Shown here one piece after another: positions 34,146 to 44,096 of a stretch of 64,000 nucleotides of DNA; the first letter of the stretch is position 1, and each line of letters opens with the position of its first letter. The position numbers and the translations under genes were made by a program. Source of the DNA: Chimonanthus salicifolius (lineage: Eukaryota > Streptophyta > Magnoliopsida > Laurales > Calycanthaceae); NCBI GenBank assembly GCA_013350335.1, contig CM023537.1, forward strand, positions 45,010,111-45,074,110, read 5' to 3'. Below the pieces are notes generated by a model. The model searched no databases. It saw nothing but the letters and a program-made list of their open reading frames with translations, and was not told the origin of the DNA.

Positions 34146-36604
34146 CGTGTCCCATTTAACCTATATTATTAAACAAAATACCACACAAACACTTACCAAA
34201 CTTCCTTTGCCTTTGCTCCTTGCCTTCCTATCTTTCTTAGCCTCTCCTCCTTTGCTGATTATATGCTTAATCAATTGGTGAAAACACCACTAGCTGGTTC
34301 GGCCAAGAGAATGAGTTTGGAGAGAGAGGGAGGGAGATGGATTTCTAAGGCTTGCAATGACAAATTCGGCCAAGCGATGGTGTTGGTTGCTTTTGTTAAA
34401 CAACCCCATATCACCCATTTAATCCTCATCAAATCTTGCTCATACCAATGAGACACTTGCTGCCAACCATTGCACCCATTGGCATCCCAACGTTGGAGGC
34501 TTGGGTTTCCATATGAGATGGAAACCCCGCCATATTCCCATGAGATTTTTATCTCATTCCATTCAATTCCATTTAACCATTACATGGAGATTACCATTAC
34601 AAGTCCCCAACGTGTAGGACTTGTTCCGGTTTGTTTGAGACCAAGGCACCTCCTCATATTCCATTTGACTCAATGGAAATAAGACTTCTTTGATTTCCAT
34701 TTTAACTCACCCCAACTCAATGGCTTAACTCACCACATTAATTGCCATTCATTTATTACACTTGAGTCAACCCAACCATTTAATTTAAATGCAACTCATT
34801 CCAATCCAACTCAACCTGATTTGACTCACAATTGAGCTCACTCAAGGGTCCACATGGTCAGCCATGGTCAACATGGTCAATCCGACTCATTGGGTCCCCA
34901 TTTAGCTTGTTGACCCGTTTTGACGCCATGACCCATTTATGGGTTGTTTTAGCCATTTGCATTTGGTTTTCACATGTGCATCAAGCCTACCCATTTATGC
35001 TCCACTTAATTTCCAATCAATTCAGCTTAACCCCATTAAATTTGGGCTCACCCAATGGTCTAATAAGTCCATTATGACCCATTGGGTCCCAATTGGATCC
35101 TTTGACCCAATTAACCATATTGACCCAATTTGATGTTCATTACCCATTCATGATAAATTGGCCCTTATAATATGTTCATATGATTTTAATTTGAACAATG
35201 GGCCCCACCATTTCCTCATTTACAATCACATTTATTAAATTCACCAATCCAGTGGCATTTTCGTAAATATTCATATCTTTGAGAAATCGGGGTGTTACAT
35301 ATAGAATTAAATAAACAATAGATCACACTAAATAAATATCTTGATTACTAATCTGCTGCACTTAAAACAATTAAGAAATTTGTAAACACCATGAAAAAAG
35401 GGATTGACTTATTCACCCACCCCCCCCCCTTCCTTGACACCACCCACTCTCTTTAGGGTCAGTCGTATTGTTCTAACACCCCTTCTAAAGGGAACTTTCA
35501 CATATGCCTCATGCATGTGACATGGGGTAGGATTTGCATTAGTTGAAACCAAGCTTTGGACTTGGGTATGAAATAATGATGGAAATTGATGGAATTGAAC
35601 AAACTGTTGTATATTGGTCGCGTCCACTGTTTCAAAAAATATGGACATTGATTTGGACCATAAGAGCTCCAAGGTCAGAAGAAGCCCCGAAACCTGCACA
35701 TGCGTATGGGAGATCAGCACTCCCACGGTTAATCCTGGTTAAGATGTTGGTATAGGGTACAGCACCCTATCAGTTGCCCCCAAAAATGTTGCGGACATGT
35801 AATAGGCCATAATATAAACCATTGATGTGACAGGAATTGTGGTTGAGAGTGGAAGATGGAATGGTTACATTGATCATGACATTCATGGCATGACATACAT
35901 GTTTATTATGATTTGAGTATGAAATGTCTAATTTTCTTAATTGAACATGAGTGTTAGTTGTCAATATTGATTAAGAATTGAGAATTGTACCATTGTATAT
36001 AATATGGACTTCTAACCATGGAAAATACATGTATATATGTATATGATATCTAAGTTATAACGCTCATCTGTGCAACCCCCCCTTCCCCTTGATCGGAATT
36101 ACCTAGTGGGCGCGTTGACTAAATCCATAATTTTCCCCTCTAGATGAAGGTGTAGCACAAGGGAATCGAGGCAAACCGAGTAGCAGTAGAGTATGAGCAG
36201 CTTGGATGAAAAGAGATGATGTTTTTATTTTGCTAATTTTGATATTAGATGAGATGTATACATGGAGCATTATTTTGGGAATGTAATAATTATAATTCCT
36301 AGATTTCATCTATGTTGTTGATGGTTTGATGTGTTGACTCATGGGAAACTCCATACTTTGTTTTTCATATAGATCTTGGATAAATATGATTTAATTTTCA
36401 CTGAATGTTCTAAGTATGTGTGTAAATATTATCATGGGTGTTAATCCATGTACACACTATGTTGGGCCAGTCGAGATCCGAGTCTTTGAATTCAAGATCG
36501 ACTCGCATCATGGCCGTCTCCGTCCTTTTTTCTCTATTGTATTATTCAAAAAAAATATATATACTCTAATTTTATACATTGGGAAAAGAGCAGGGCGCCA
36601 CAGT

Positions 36605-36616
36605 TGGTATCAGAGC
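36605..36616 (+). other. Gypsy primer binding site
   Basis: TGGTATCAGAGC, two bases after the left LTR end at 36602. Exact match to the initiator-Met-tRNA complement. Confidence 0.92.
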
Positions 36617-37694
36617 GAATGTTGTATGAAAGTAAAAGTGTAAACTTCTTGAGTCAATTTCAAACAAGAAGTAAGAACTCCCCCGAGTGTGATACAAATG
36701 AAAACTAGGGTTGTTTTCCCCCAATGAAATGATGAACTATAACATAGAGTTTCCCCCATGTCAACTTAGGGTAACTCTTGTGATGATCTAGTAAATAAAA
36801 TGTGATTCAAATTTCCCTGACATAGGAAATGGCACCAAGAGGACGAGCCCAAAAGAATCCCACCAACCCGGAGAATGTTGGTGAGATGAGTGGCAATGTC
36901 TCCACCCTAACACCTAAAGTTCAGAATCTATTGCAAGCATTAGTGAATACTATAAAGCAGACAGAACAGATAGGAACCAGCTCAACTACCACGGTCGACT
37001 GAGCTACTATGAAAGACTTCCAGCTGCAGCATCCTCCTTATTTCAATGGTACTGAGGGACCAGTGGAGACAAAAAACTGGATAGAGAACATCATCCAAAT
37101 ATTTGAATTGCTGAAGATTACAAAAGCACAAGACAAAATTCTTTTAGCCGCATCACAACCGATCAATGACGTAGGTAAATGGTCAAAGACCACCAAGGAA
37201 GATCAGAGAGGCAGGGATGACATGGAAAGATCTTGAGGATCTATTTTTGAGAAATTACTTCCCGGAGGCAGAAAAACGGACCAATGTACATGAATTGTTG
37301 AATCTGACTCAGAGAGGTATGACTATAGCAGAATACCATCAAGAATTCACCAGACTATCCTGCTATGAACCCCTATATGGTCGACACTGAACTTAAGAAA
37401 ACCAGAATGTTTGAGAGAGGTATACGACCAGCCATCAAATCCCGAATGGTACCTTTTGCTATCACTACTTATACAAAATTAGTCAACTGGGCAAGCATTG
37501 TCGAGCAGGATTTGGCCGAGTCTGCAAGTTCCATGGAGCACAAGAAGAAGCATAGTGGCGGAGGTTTTCACCGACCACAGAAGAAGTTCCGTACAGCATC
37601 TGCTAGCTGACAAAACTCCAGCTACTCTTCGGTCCCAGCACCTACAAATCTGTCCACTGGGAATGCTTCCTAACGTTTTAAGTGTGGGCAGGTG

Positions 37695-40498
37695 TGTAAC
37701 ACCCCATTCCAAAACGGGCGTGTTACTACCGATACTAAACCAAAATATCGCACATTCCAAACGACATATATATATATATATATTTTGGATGAACATCAAC
37801 AACGATAAGAGAAAGATGGAAATACTGTAAGTTCAATTAACACAGTAGTGCAATAAGTGGCTAGTATAGCCATCCACAACGATAAACAATGTCCAAAATA
37901 AACACACAGGGTTCTCTCCAAATAATAAAAAGGAAGGTAATTAACCAATCCGAAATCATCATCACCTAAGCCTAGTCTTGGGACCTGCTGGGTCCCGTAT
38001 CCATCGAGCCACCTGAAAGGCAAGGGGTGAGTACTACATACTCAGTAAGGGAACACACGTATGTAGTCACACAACATATATCACACACTGCATATCTACC
38101 ACTAAGAAATAACAAAAGTCCACGTACATGGTTCCATACAACACGCACTCGACCCACCGTACTGGCCATTCAGTAGGTACTCAACATGGCCCACAACCAC
38201 CCTAGTTAGGCAAACCTCAACCGCACTAGCGGGAGCTATCCTCCACCACACCATCCCTTAACCAATGAGCAGGCGAGCACATCCTCAGCCTACTCGGTCA
38301 ACCAAGGGCCATAAAACATATCAGTGGGAGCTTGTGCCTCACCGTGTAGTCCCTTAGCAGATGAGCGGGCGGGCACCACCTCTACCTACTCGGTCACCGA
38401 GGATCACAAACTATGCCACTGGGAGCCGTCCCTCACCACTCCGTCTCTCAACCTGGGCGAACACCTCCTCAGCCTACTCAGTCATTTAGGGATCACAAAC
38501 TATACCAGCGGGAGCTGTCCCTCACCGCTCTGTCCCTCGACCTAGGCGAGCACCTCCTCAGCCTACTCGGTCATCTAGGGATCACAAACTATGCCAGCGG
38601 GAGCTGTCCCTCACCGCTCCGTCCCTCGACCTACGCGAGCACCTCCTCAGCCTACTTGGTCATCCAGGGGCCACAAAGCATACCGGCGGGAGTTGTTCCT
38701 CACCGCATCATCCCCTGGCCAATGAGCAGGCAAGCACCTCCTCAGCCTACTTGGTCATCCTGGGACAACCTCATCCGTCACACATTCGGGTATCGGAACC
38801 GCAAGGGCTTCTAAGGTTACCTTGGGTGAACAACATTCAGCCTGATGGCCTATCTAGGGTTAACATAATTACTTCCCCAAGAGTCCCTACTGGGGACTTC
38901 CAAGCACCTTGTTCCCCAAGTCAGGCTACACCTCCCTCAAAGGTGTATCTGGGAAACACAAGACGGACCGACCATTTTATTCGAGCAAGGGGCACAACTA
39001 CCCATATCCAATCACAAGGAGGTACGCATTCCATCACGCGTCCGCCGAATGGTCTCATATAACCCTAGTGTTGCCTAACGTCCAAGTCCCTCCGACATTC
39101 TACGCATCCAACACTTGCATGTACAGTTAACAATAGACATCTTCTCAATAAGGCAACATCAGATCATAGTCAATCATGTGTATTACAATCTACCACATAC
39201 TAGCATGTTGACATTCCATCATGTTATCAATCAATCACATCCAATTACTTAATCATGCTTAAATAATACAACATCAAGTCCATCTATCATTCTCACATCA
39301 TTACTGGACATGAATACACAGAGTGGTCCCCTCGCTACATACTTATTTGAACGGTTCCCTTGCCGAGTGGCAAAACTAAACTTAAAGGATCCCATTCTAC
39401 GTATTCTGCGTCCACATGATTCGAAGGTAAATAAATGCAGAAATGCGTATGCTAAAAGTGTGACAGTTCCCTCACCGGTGTGCGTTTGAAAATCAATCGT
39501 GAGAAGGCAGGTCCGTTGGCTTAAGGGGGCTTGATCTGCCCGAAACAAGAGTACAAGAATAAGTAAAGGGGTAAAACAAGCCAAACTAAGCTTGAACTAA
39601 AAATGAGCCCGAAAAGGGCCGGGCCTGAAACTGGACCGAGCCCAAAGCTGGGCTGGGCCTGAAACTGGGCCGAGCCCAAAGCTAGGACTAGGCCGAACTG
39701 GGCAGGAAAGGCTCAAAGGCGAGCCGAGCTGGGCCCATACCCGTACTTAGCTAAGTCGACTCTGCTGCCCAGTCGAAGGGGAGAAGAATAAAGGGGGAAA
39801 AACGAAGGAAAGAGGAGAAGAAGAAGAAAAGGGGAAAAATCGGAGAGGATCGAGAAATCCACAGGAAAGCCGAGTAAAATCCGAGGAAATCGGAGAGAAA
39901 GGAAAATAAAAACAAGGAAAGCTGAGGAAAACCGATGTAAAATCGGAGAAGAGGAAAAACCGACGGAAAAGAAAGGTGCGAGAGGAGAGGAAGAAGGGTT
40001 GGGGGATGAGAGAAGAAGGTACCTGGTTCGGTCGGGCGGCGATGGTGATTCCGAGGTGCCGGTCGTCTGAACGAAGGGAGAAGGGGGGCCGAAGACGAAA
40101 GAGGGAGAATGAGGTCTGAGTGAAGAGAAAAAGGCAATAGCAAGGGGTACCGCGGCACTGTAGCTGCGTGCTATAGTGCGCAGTGCAAAGAGAAGACTTA
40201 TAGGGGGTCAAGGGTTGAGGGTTTAGGGTTTCTTTTTTCTTTCATTTTTAAAAAAAAAAACATAAAATTAGAATTTTTCAAAAACAGTGTTTCAAAATCC
40301 AAACGAAAATCAGATGTTAAACCTTGGGTGAGGAAAAGTGTGATTTTCAATTATTTTGGTATGACAAAGTATTAAATAATTTAAATTACTAAAACGCCCT
40401 TCGAGCCTCTGAGCTCAGGATCGGACGAGACAAGGTCCACCTCATCCCCACTGCTACTGAGACCCTAAAATCCCGAAAAATTGGGTCGGGTCGTTACA
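37695..40498 (+). mobile_element. Solo LTR, 2.8 kb, inside the gag zinc knuckle
   Basis: Begins TGTAACACCCC and ends GGGTCGGGTCGTTACA, with exact AGGTG duplicates (37690-37694 and 40499-40503). Removing it and one AGGTG restores the zinc-knuckle frame, which proves the borders. It contains an about 90-bp minisatellite (38226-38765), a GGGCC-rich stretch (39610-39740) and a GA-rich stretch (39770-40130). The long minus-strand Ser/Phe-rich open frames in the GA-rich part are compositional. No gag-pol is present. Confidence 0.92.
38226..38765. repeat. About 90-bp minisatellite, 6 copies
   Basis: Units contain GCGGGAGCTGTCCCTCACCG, a GCGAGCACCTCCTCAGCCTA core, CTCGGTCAT and AGGGATCACAAACTATGCCA. 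Six units of 88-93 bp with increasing divergence at the edges. Confidence 0.9.
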
Positions 40499-40739
40499 AG
40501 GTGGGCCACATTAAAAGGAACTGTCATCAACTTCGTCAAACATCGGTGGCACAATATAATTGAAGTACTTTTTCATGCTTCCAGTGTGGGCAGACAGATC
40601 ACATTAAGAATAACTGCCAGGAACTATGTCAAGGATCTCAGACGCGGACCTTCAATCGTCCGCCATGCAGACTGACACAATCCCATATGTCCCAATCTCA
40701 GGCGCAGTCAGGACGACCATCAGTTCCAGCAGCCTCCGG

Positions 40740-41107
40740 ACGGTTGTATTCTTTAGTTCCCACTTCAGAGGCAGTCAACCACTCTGTGATTCAAGGTATG
40801 GCTATTATTAGCAGTTCATATACAGTAGCACTGTTTGATTCTGGAGCATCACATTCTTTCATGTCTACATTACTAATACGGGTTTATTTGTGCAAGCATC
40901 TACTCTCACCATAGTCTTACCTATTGAAGACACAACATTGGGTTTAGTTTGCACCTCACTTGACACTGAACTGGCAAATTTCAAGTTCAAGTTTGACTAT
41001 CTAGTATTAAAAATGTCAGAATTTAATATAATTTTTGGCATAGACTGGTTGACCACCTTTCAAGCTTGTATTGATTATTATCTCAAAAGAGTAATCAAGT
41101 CTTGTTG
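40740..41107 (+). pseudogene. Ty3/gypsy aspartic protease
   Basis: The frame reads YTVALFDSGASHSFMS with the catalytic DSGA at 40837-40848, then, after a frame change near 40900, IEDTTLGLVCTS and a hydrophobic FNIIFGIDWLTTFQACIDYY, the conserved end of the gypsy protease domain (GMDWL). The protease would cut the Gag-Pol polyprotein. At least one frameshift separates the two halves. It lies between gag and RT as expected for the family. Confidence 0.8.
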
Positions 41108-41233
41108 AATAACCTTAAATTGGAGGAGGCATTTACCCCTACTCTCCCTATAATCGTGAAGGATTTTGCTAATATCTTTCCGACTGAACCTCCCAATCTA
41201 CCTCCCTAGCGAGAGATAGACTTTGCGATTGAA

Positions 41234-42520
41234 TTGTTTCCTAGTACCGCACCTATATCACTCCCACATTACCGAATGGCACCTGCTGAAATGACTGAGC
41301 TAAAGAAGCAAATTGATGACTTGCTCCAGATGGGATTCATTCGACACAGTACTTCTTCATGGGGAGCACCTATGTTGTTTATCAAGAAAAAGGATGGCTC
41401 ACTAAGAATGTGCATAGATTACCGGAGATTGAATCAAGTCACCATCAAGAACAAGTATCCTCTACCCAGAATAGATGATCTATATGACCAGCTGAAGGGG
41501 TCAAGTTCCTTTTGAAAGATAGATCTCATGTCTAGCTATCATCAAATCAGAGTCAAAGAGGAGGATATACAGAAGACAGCATTCAGGACAAGATATGGAT
41601 TGTATGAGTTTGTGGTGATGCAATTTAGACTAACCAATGCACCAACAGTCTTTATGGATCTAATGAACCGGATCTTTCGCCCTTATCTCGATAGATTTGT
41701 GATCGTGTTCATTGATGACATTCTCATCTACTCAAATAACAAGGAAGAACATACTGAGCACCTACAAATTTACTGGGACACGCTAAGAAGCAACAAGTTG
41801 TTTGCCAAAGCCAATAAATGTGAATTCTGGACATCAAAAGTGAAGTTTCTTGGACACATAGTAACAGCATGAGGAATAGCAGTGGACCTGGCAAACATAA
41901 AAGCAGTTCAGAATTGGAAACCCCCTCGGAATGTTACAGAAATCTGAAGCTTTCTTGGATTAGCGGGGTATTACTGCAAATTCATTGCGAACATCTCCAA
42001 GATTGCAACCCCAGTCACTCGTCTGACTCAGAAAGAAGTCAAATATGAATGGTCAGAAAAGTGCAATGAGAGATTTAAAGAACTAAAGCGGAGACTCGTA
42101 ACAACTCATATCATTATCCTTCTAGAAAGGGGTAAAGGCTATGCAATGTATTGTGACACTTCAAGTGAAGGGCTGGGGTGTGTCCTCACCCAAGAAACAT
42201 GGACAGTGGCTTATGGTTCTCGGCAGTTGAAGATACATGAACAGAATTATCTTGTTCATGACTTGGAATTGGCAATTGTGGTGTTCGCACTCAAAAGCTG
42301 GAGACACTACCTCTTTGGAGAGAATTTTGAATTTTTTTCTGACCACAAAAGCCTGAAATATTTGTTTGGACAGAAAGAACTCAACATGAGGCAGAGGAGA
42401 TGGATGGAGTATCTTCAAGATTATGATTTTACTCTTTATTATCATCCAGACAAAGAAAAAAAGGTCACAGATGCACTTAGCCGCAAACCTTATGGAACCA
42501 TAGCAAGCCTAATCATGCAA
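41234..42520 (+). pseudogene. Ty3/gypsy reverse transcriptase and RNase H
   Basis: RT motifs appear in order: [59 protein letters not shown], the motif-A region [13 protein letters not shown], the catalytic FIDDILIYS (41708-41719) and [15 protein letters not shown]. RNase H follows with [42 protein letters not shown] and the closing VTDALSRKP. In-frame TGA stops fall at 41514-41516 (TGG to TGA), after HIVTA (41870-41872) and in the CGA-to-TGA context of FLGLAGYY (about 41946). The region between the two open parts is also broken. The enzyme would copy element RNA to DNA; this copy cannot. Confidence 0.92.
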
Positions 42521-42619
42521 AAGTGGAAGATGCACTCGCCCATTGTGGAATTGAACTTGCACATGTCCAACAGAGGATGTATATGTAATTTGGTGGTACA
42601 TTCGACGTTGACCTAAAAA

Positions 42620-43612
42620 ATAGAGCAGACACAAAAGACAGATCCAAGAATGGCAGAAATTTTGGCCAAGTTATTTGCAGGAGAGACAATCCAAGATTGG
42701 AAATTGCAACTTGGACAAGGACTCGTTTTCAAAGGCAGGGTATATGTACCAAAAGAATGCAGAAAAGAGATACTGACAGAAGTACACCAATAGAAATTTT
42801 TGATACACCCTGGAAGCACAAAGATGTATAGAGATCTCAAGCGACAATATTGATGGTGTGGACTCAAGAAAAACGTGGAAGATTACGTCTCCAATTGTCT
42901 AACATGTCAACGACTCAAAGCAAAACATCGGAAGCCCCCTGGTTTGCTTAAGCCCCTTTCTGTACTAGAATGGAAGTGGGAACACATTGAGATGGATTTT
43001 GTGATGGGATTGCTTAGATTTTCTAAAGGCAATGATGTTATCTGGGTCGTGATCGACCATCTTACCAAGTCAGCACACTTCATGCCTATCAAGATGACAT
43101 ATTCATCTAAGAAGTTGGGCAGGCGGTACATCAAGGATATTGTTAGACTACATGGGATACCCAAGACAATTGTATCAGATCGTGATGGAAGATTCACTGG
43201 AAGGGTATGGCAAAGTTTACAAATGGCTATGGGTACAGACCTACTGTATAGCACAACATTTCATCCACAGACTGATGGACGGTAAAAAAAGACCATACAG
43301 ACATTGGAGGATATGTTGAGAGCGTGTATGTTGGATTTCTATGGTAGCTGGGAAGATCACCTTCCATTGGTAGAGTTCTCGTACAACAATAGTTATCAGG
43401 CTAGTCTTCAGATGGCTCCATTTGAAGCGTTGTACGTTAGACCTTGCAGATCTCCAATTTGTTGGACTGAGGCAGGAAAGGCTACACAGATTGGACCAGA
43501 GTTAGTGGCAGAGACCACAAAGAAATTCAAGACCATTCGACAACATCTACTGAATCTACAAAGCCGACAGAAGAGCTACGTAGACAAGAGAAGAAGACCT
43601 TTGGCGTTTTAG
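42620..43612 (+). pseudogene. Ty3/gypsy integrase
   Basis: Starts with a decayed HHCC zinc region (stop after VHQ, a TGA in YWWCG near 42854, then NCLTCQRLKAKHRKP). The catalytic core has WEHIEMDFVMGLLRF (first Asp), TIVSDRDGRFTGRVW (second Asp), TTFHPQTDGR, a stop, then QTLEDMLRACML (Glu). It continues with PLVEFSYNNSYQASLQMAPF and EALYVRPCRSPICW. The D,D-35-E residues are all visible, but stops at about 42792, 42854 and 43283 break the frame. Integrase would insert the cDNA. Confidence 0.92.
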
Positions 43613-44035
43613 GTGGATGACCTAGTGTTACTAAAGGTATTACCGCGTAAAGGTCAGATGAGGTTCGAAAAGAAGGGAAAGTTGTCTCCAAGATTTTTCG
43701 GACCGTTCCCAATCCTCGAGAAGATTGGTGAAGTGGCACCGGATAGCACTTTATGTACAGTTGTCTAGTATGCACGATGTGTTTCATGTCTCCATGTTGC
43801 GGAGGTATAACCCTGATCGATCACATGTCTTAGATGTGAAAGAACTGGATATACAAAGCGACATATCATATGTCGAGAGACCCATCAGGATCACAGATTC
43901 ACAGCAGAAAATTCTGAGAAACAGAGAAATACCATTTGTTAAAGTGGTAAGGGAAAGACATGGCAGTGAAGAGCCTACTTGGGAGTTAGAGTAAGAGATG
44001 AGGACTCACTATCCAGAGTTGTTTGTGTAATTTAT
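43613..44035 (+). pseudogene. Integrase tail and chromodomain
   Basis: After a stop at about 43610, VDDLVLLKVLPRKGQMRFEK and the GPF motif (GKLSPRFFGPFPILEKIG) form the integrase C-terminal module. A frame change follows, then FHVSMLRRYNPDRSHVL and a chromodomain-like tail: DISYVERPIRITDSQQKILR, REIPFVKVVRERHGSEEPTW, ELE, stop, EMRTHYPELFV. In plant Tekay/Del elements this domain guides insertion to chromatin marks. The chromodomain assignment rests on the conserved LRN..I..VKV.W..H...E.TWE pattern. Confidence 0.82.
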
Positions 44036-44096
44036 GATTTAGAACCCAACCTTCATCTAACTTTTGAGGACGAAAATTCCAAAAAGATGGTACTAT

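Larger units (their letters stand above)
31772..35299 (+). mobile_element. Solo LTR, 3.5 kb, nested at the second level
   Basis: Begins TGTAACGCCCCG and ends CGGGGTGTTACA, with exact TATAG duplicates on both sides (31767-31771 and 35300-35304). It is a single LTR unit with no internal domain. It holds a 60-bp minisatellite (32461-32749) and an array of palindromes built on TTCGGCCA/TGGCCGAA (33051-34145). The ends resemble those of 19537-23134 and 37695-40498, so it is a TGTAAC-type Ty3/gypsy LTR by end structure. The parent element is not in this window. Confidence 0.88.
30084..35500 (+). mobile_element. Copia-type solo LTR nested in the gypsy left LTR
   Basis: Begins TGTTAGTGCCTCGG, ends GGAACTTTCA, and is flanked by exact CATAT duplicates (30079-30083 and 35501-35505). 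A C-rich TTATTCACCC motif lies about 90 bp before the end. Start, end and early words match the solo LTR at 12322-13853, so both belong to one family. Without the inner insertion (31772-35299 plus its site) it is about 1.88 kb. Phrases such as GACC(A/C)(A/G)CCCCTCGG recur through it (30400-30960). There is no coding sequence of its own. Confidence 0.88.
27720..36602 (+). repeat. Left LTR of the gypsy element, with nested insertions
   Basis: Starts TCTAACGACCC (the first G of a TGTAAC start mutated) and ends GCGCCACA. Matches the right LTR through about 29866 and again from about 36312. Removing the nested 30084-35500 unit and its duplicated site leaves about 3.46 kb. That is about 1.0 kb longer than the right LTR, which lacks the equivalents of about 29868-30083 and 35506-36310. 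Confidence 0.88.
36839..40680 (+). pseudogene. Ty3/gypsy gag, interrupted by a solo LTR
   Basis: An ATG at 36839 opens MAPRGRAQKNPTNP, stopped by TGA at about 36999-37001. Reading continues with FQLQHPPYFNGTEGPVETKN, the conserved gypsy Gag start of the retrotransposon gag domain, then frame changes near 37200 and 37350, and ERGIRPAIKSRMVPF. The first CCHC knuckle, FKCGQVGHIKRNC, is split after FKCGQV by the element at 37695-40498. The rest, GHIKRNC, resumes after its second target copy near 40504, and a second knuckle, FQCGQTDHIKNNC, follows at about 40580-40620. Gag forms the virus-like particle. This copy is dead from stops, frameshifts and the insertion. Confidence 0.82.

Noticed and set aside
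39747..40211. A pair of 135-154 codon minus-strand open frames
   Set aside because: Same GA-rich tract type inside a solo LTR; no domain, no conserved start, two frames open in parallel.
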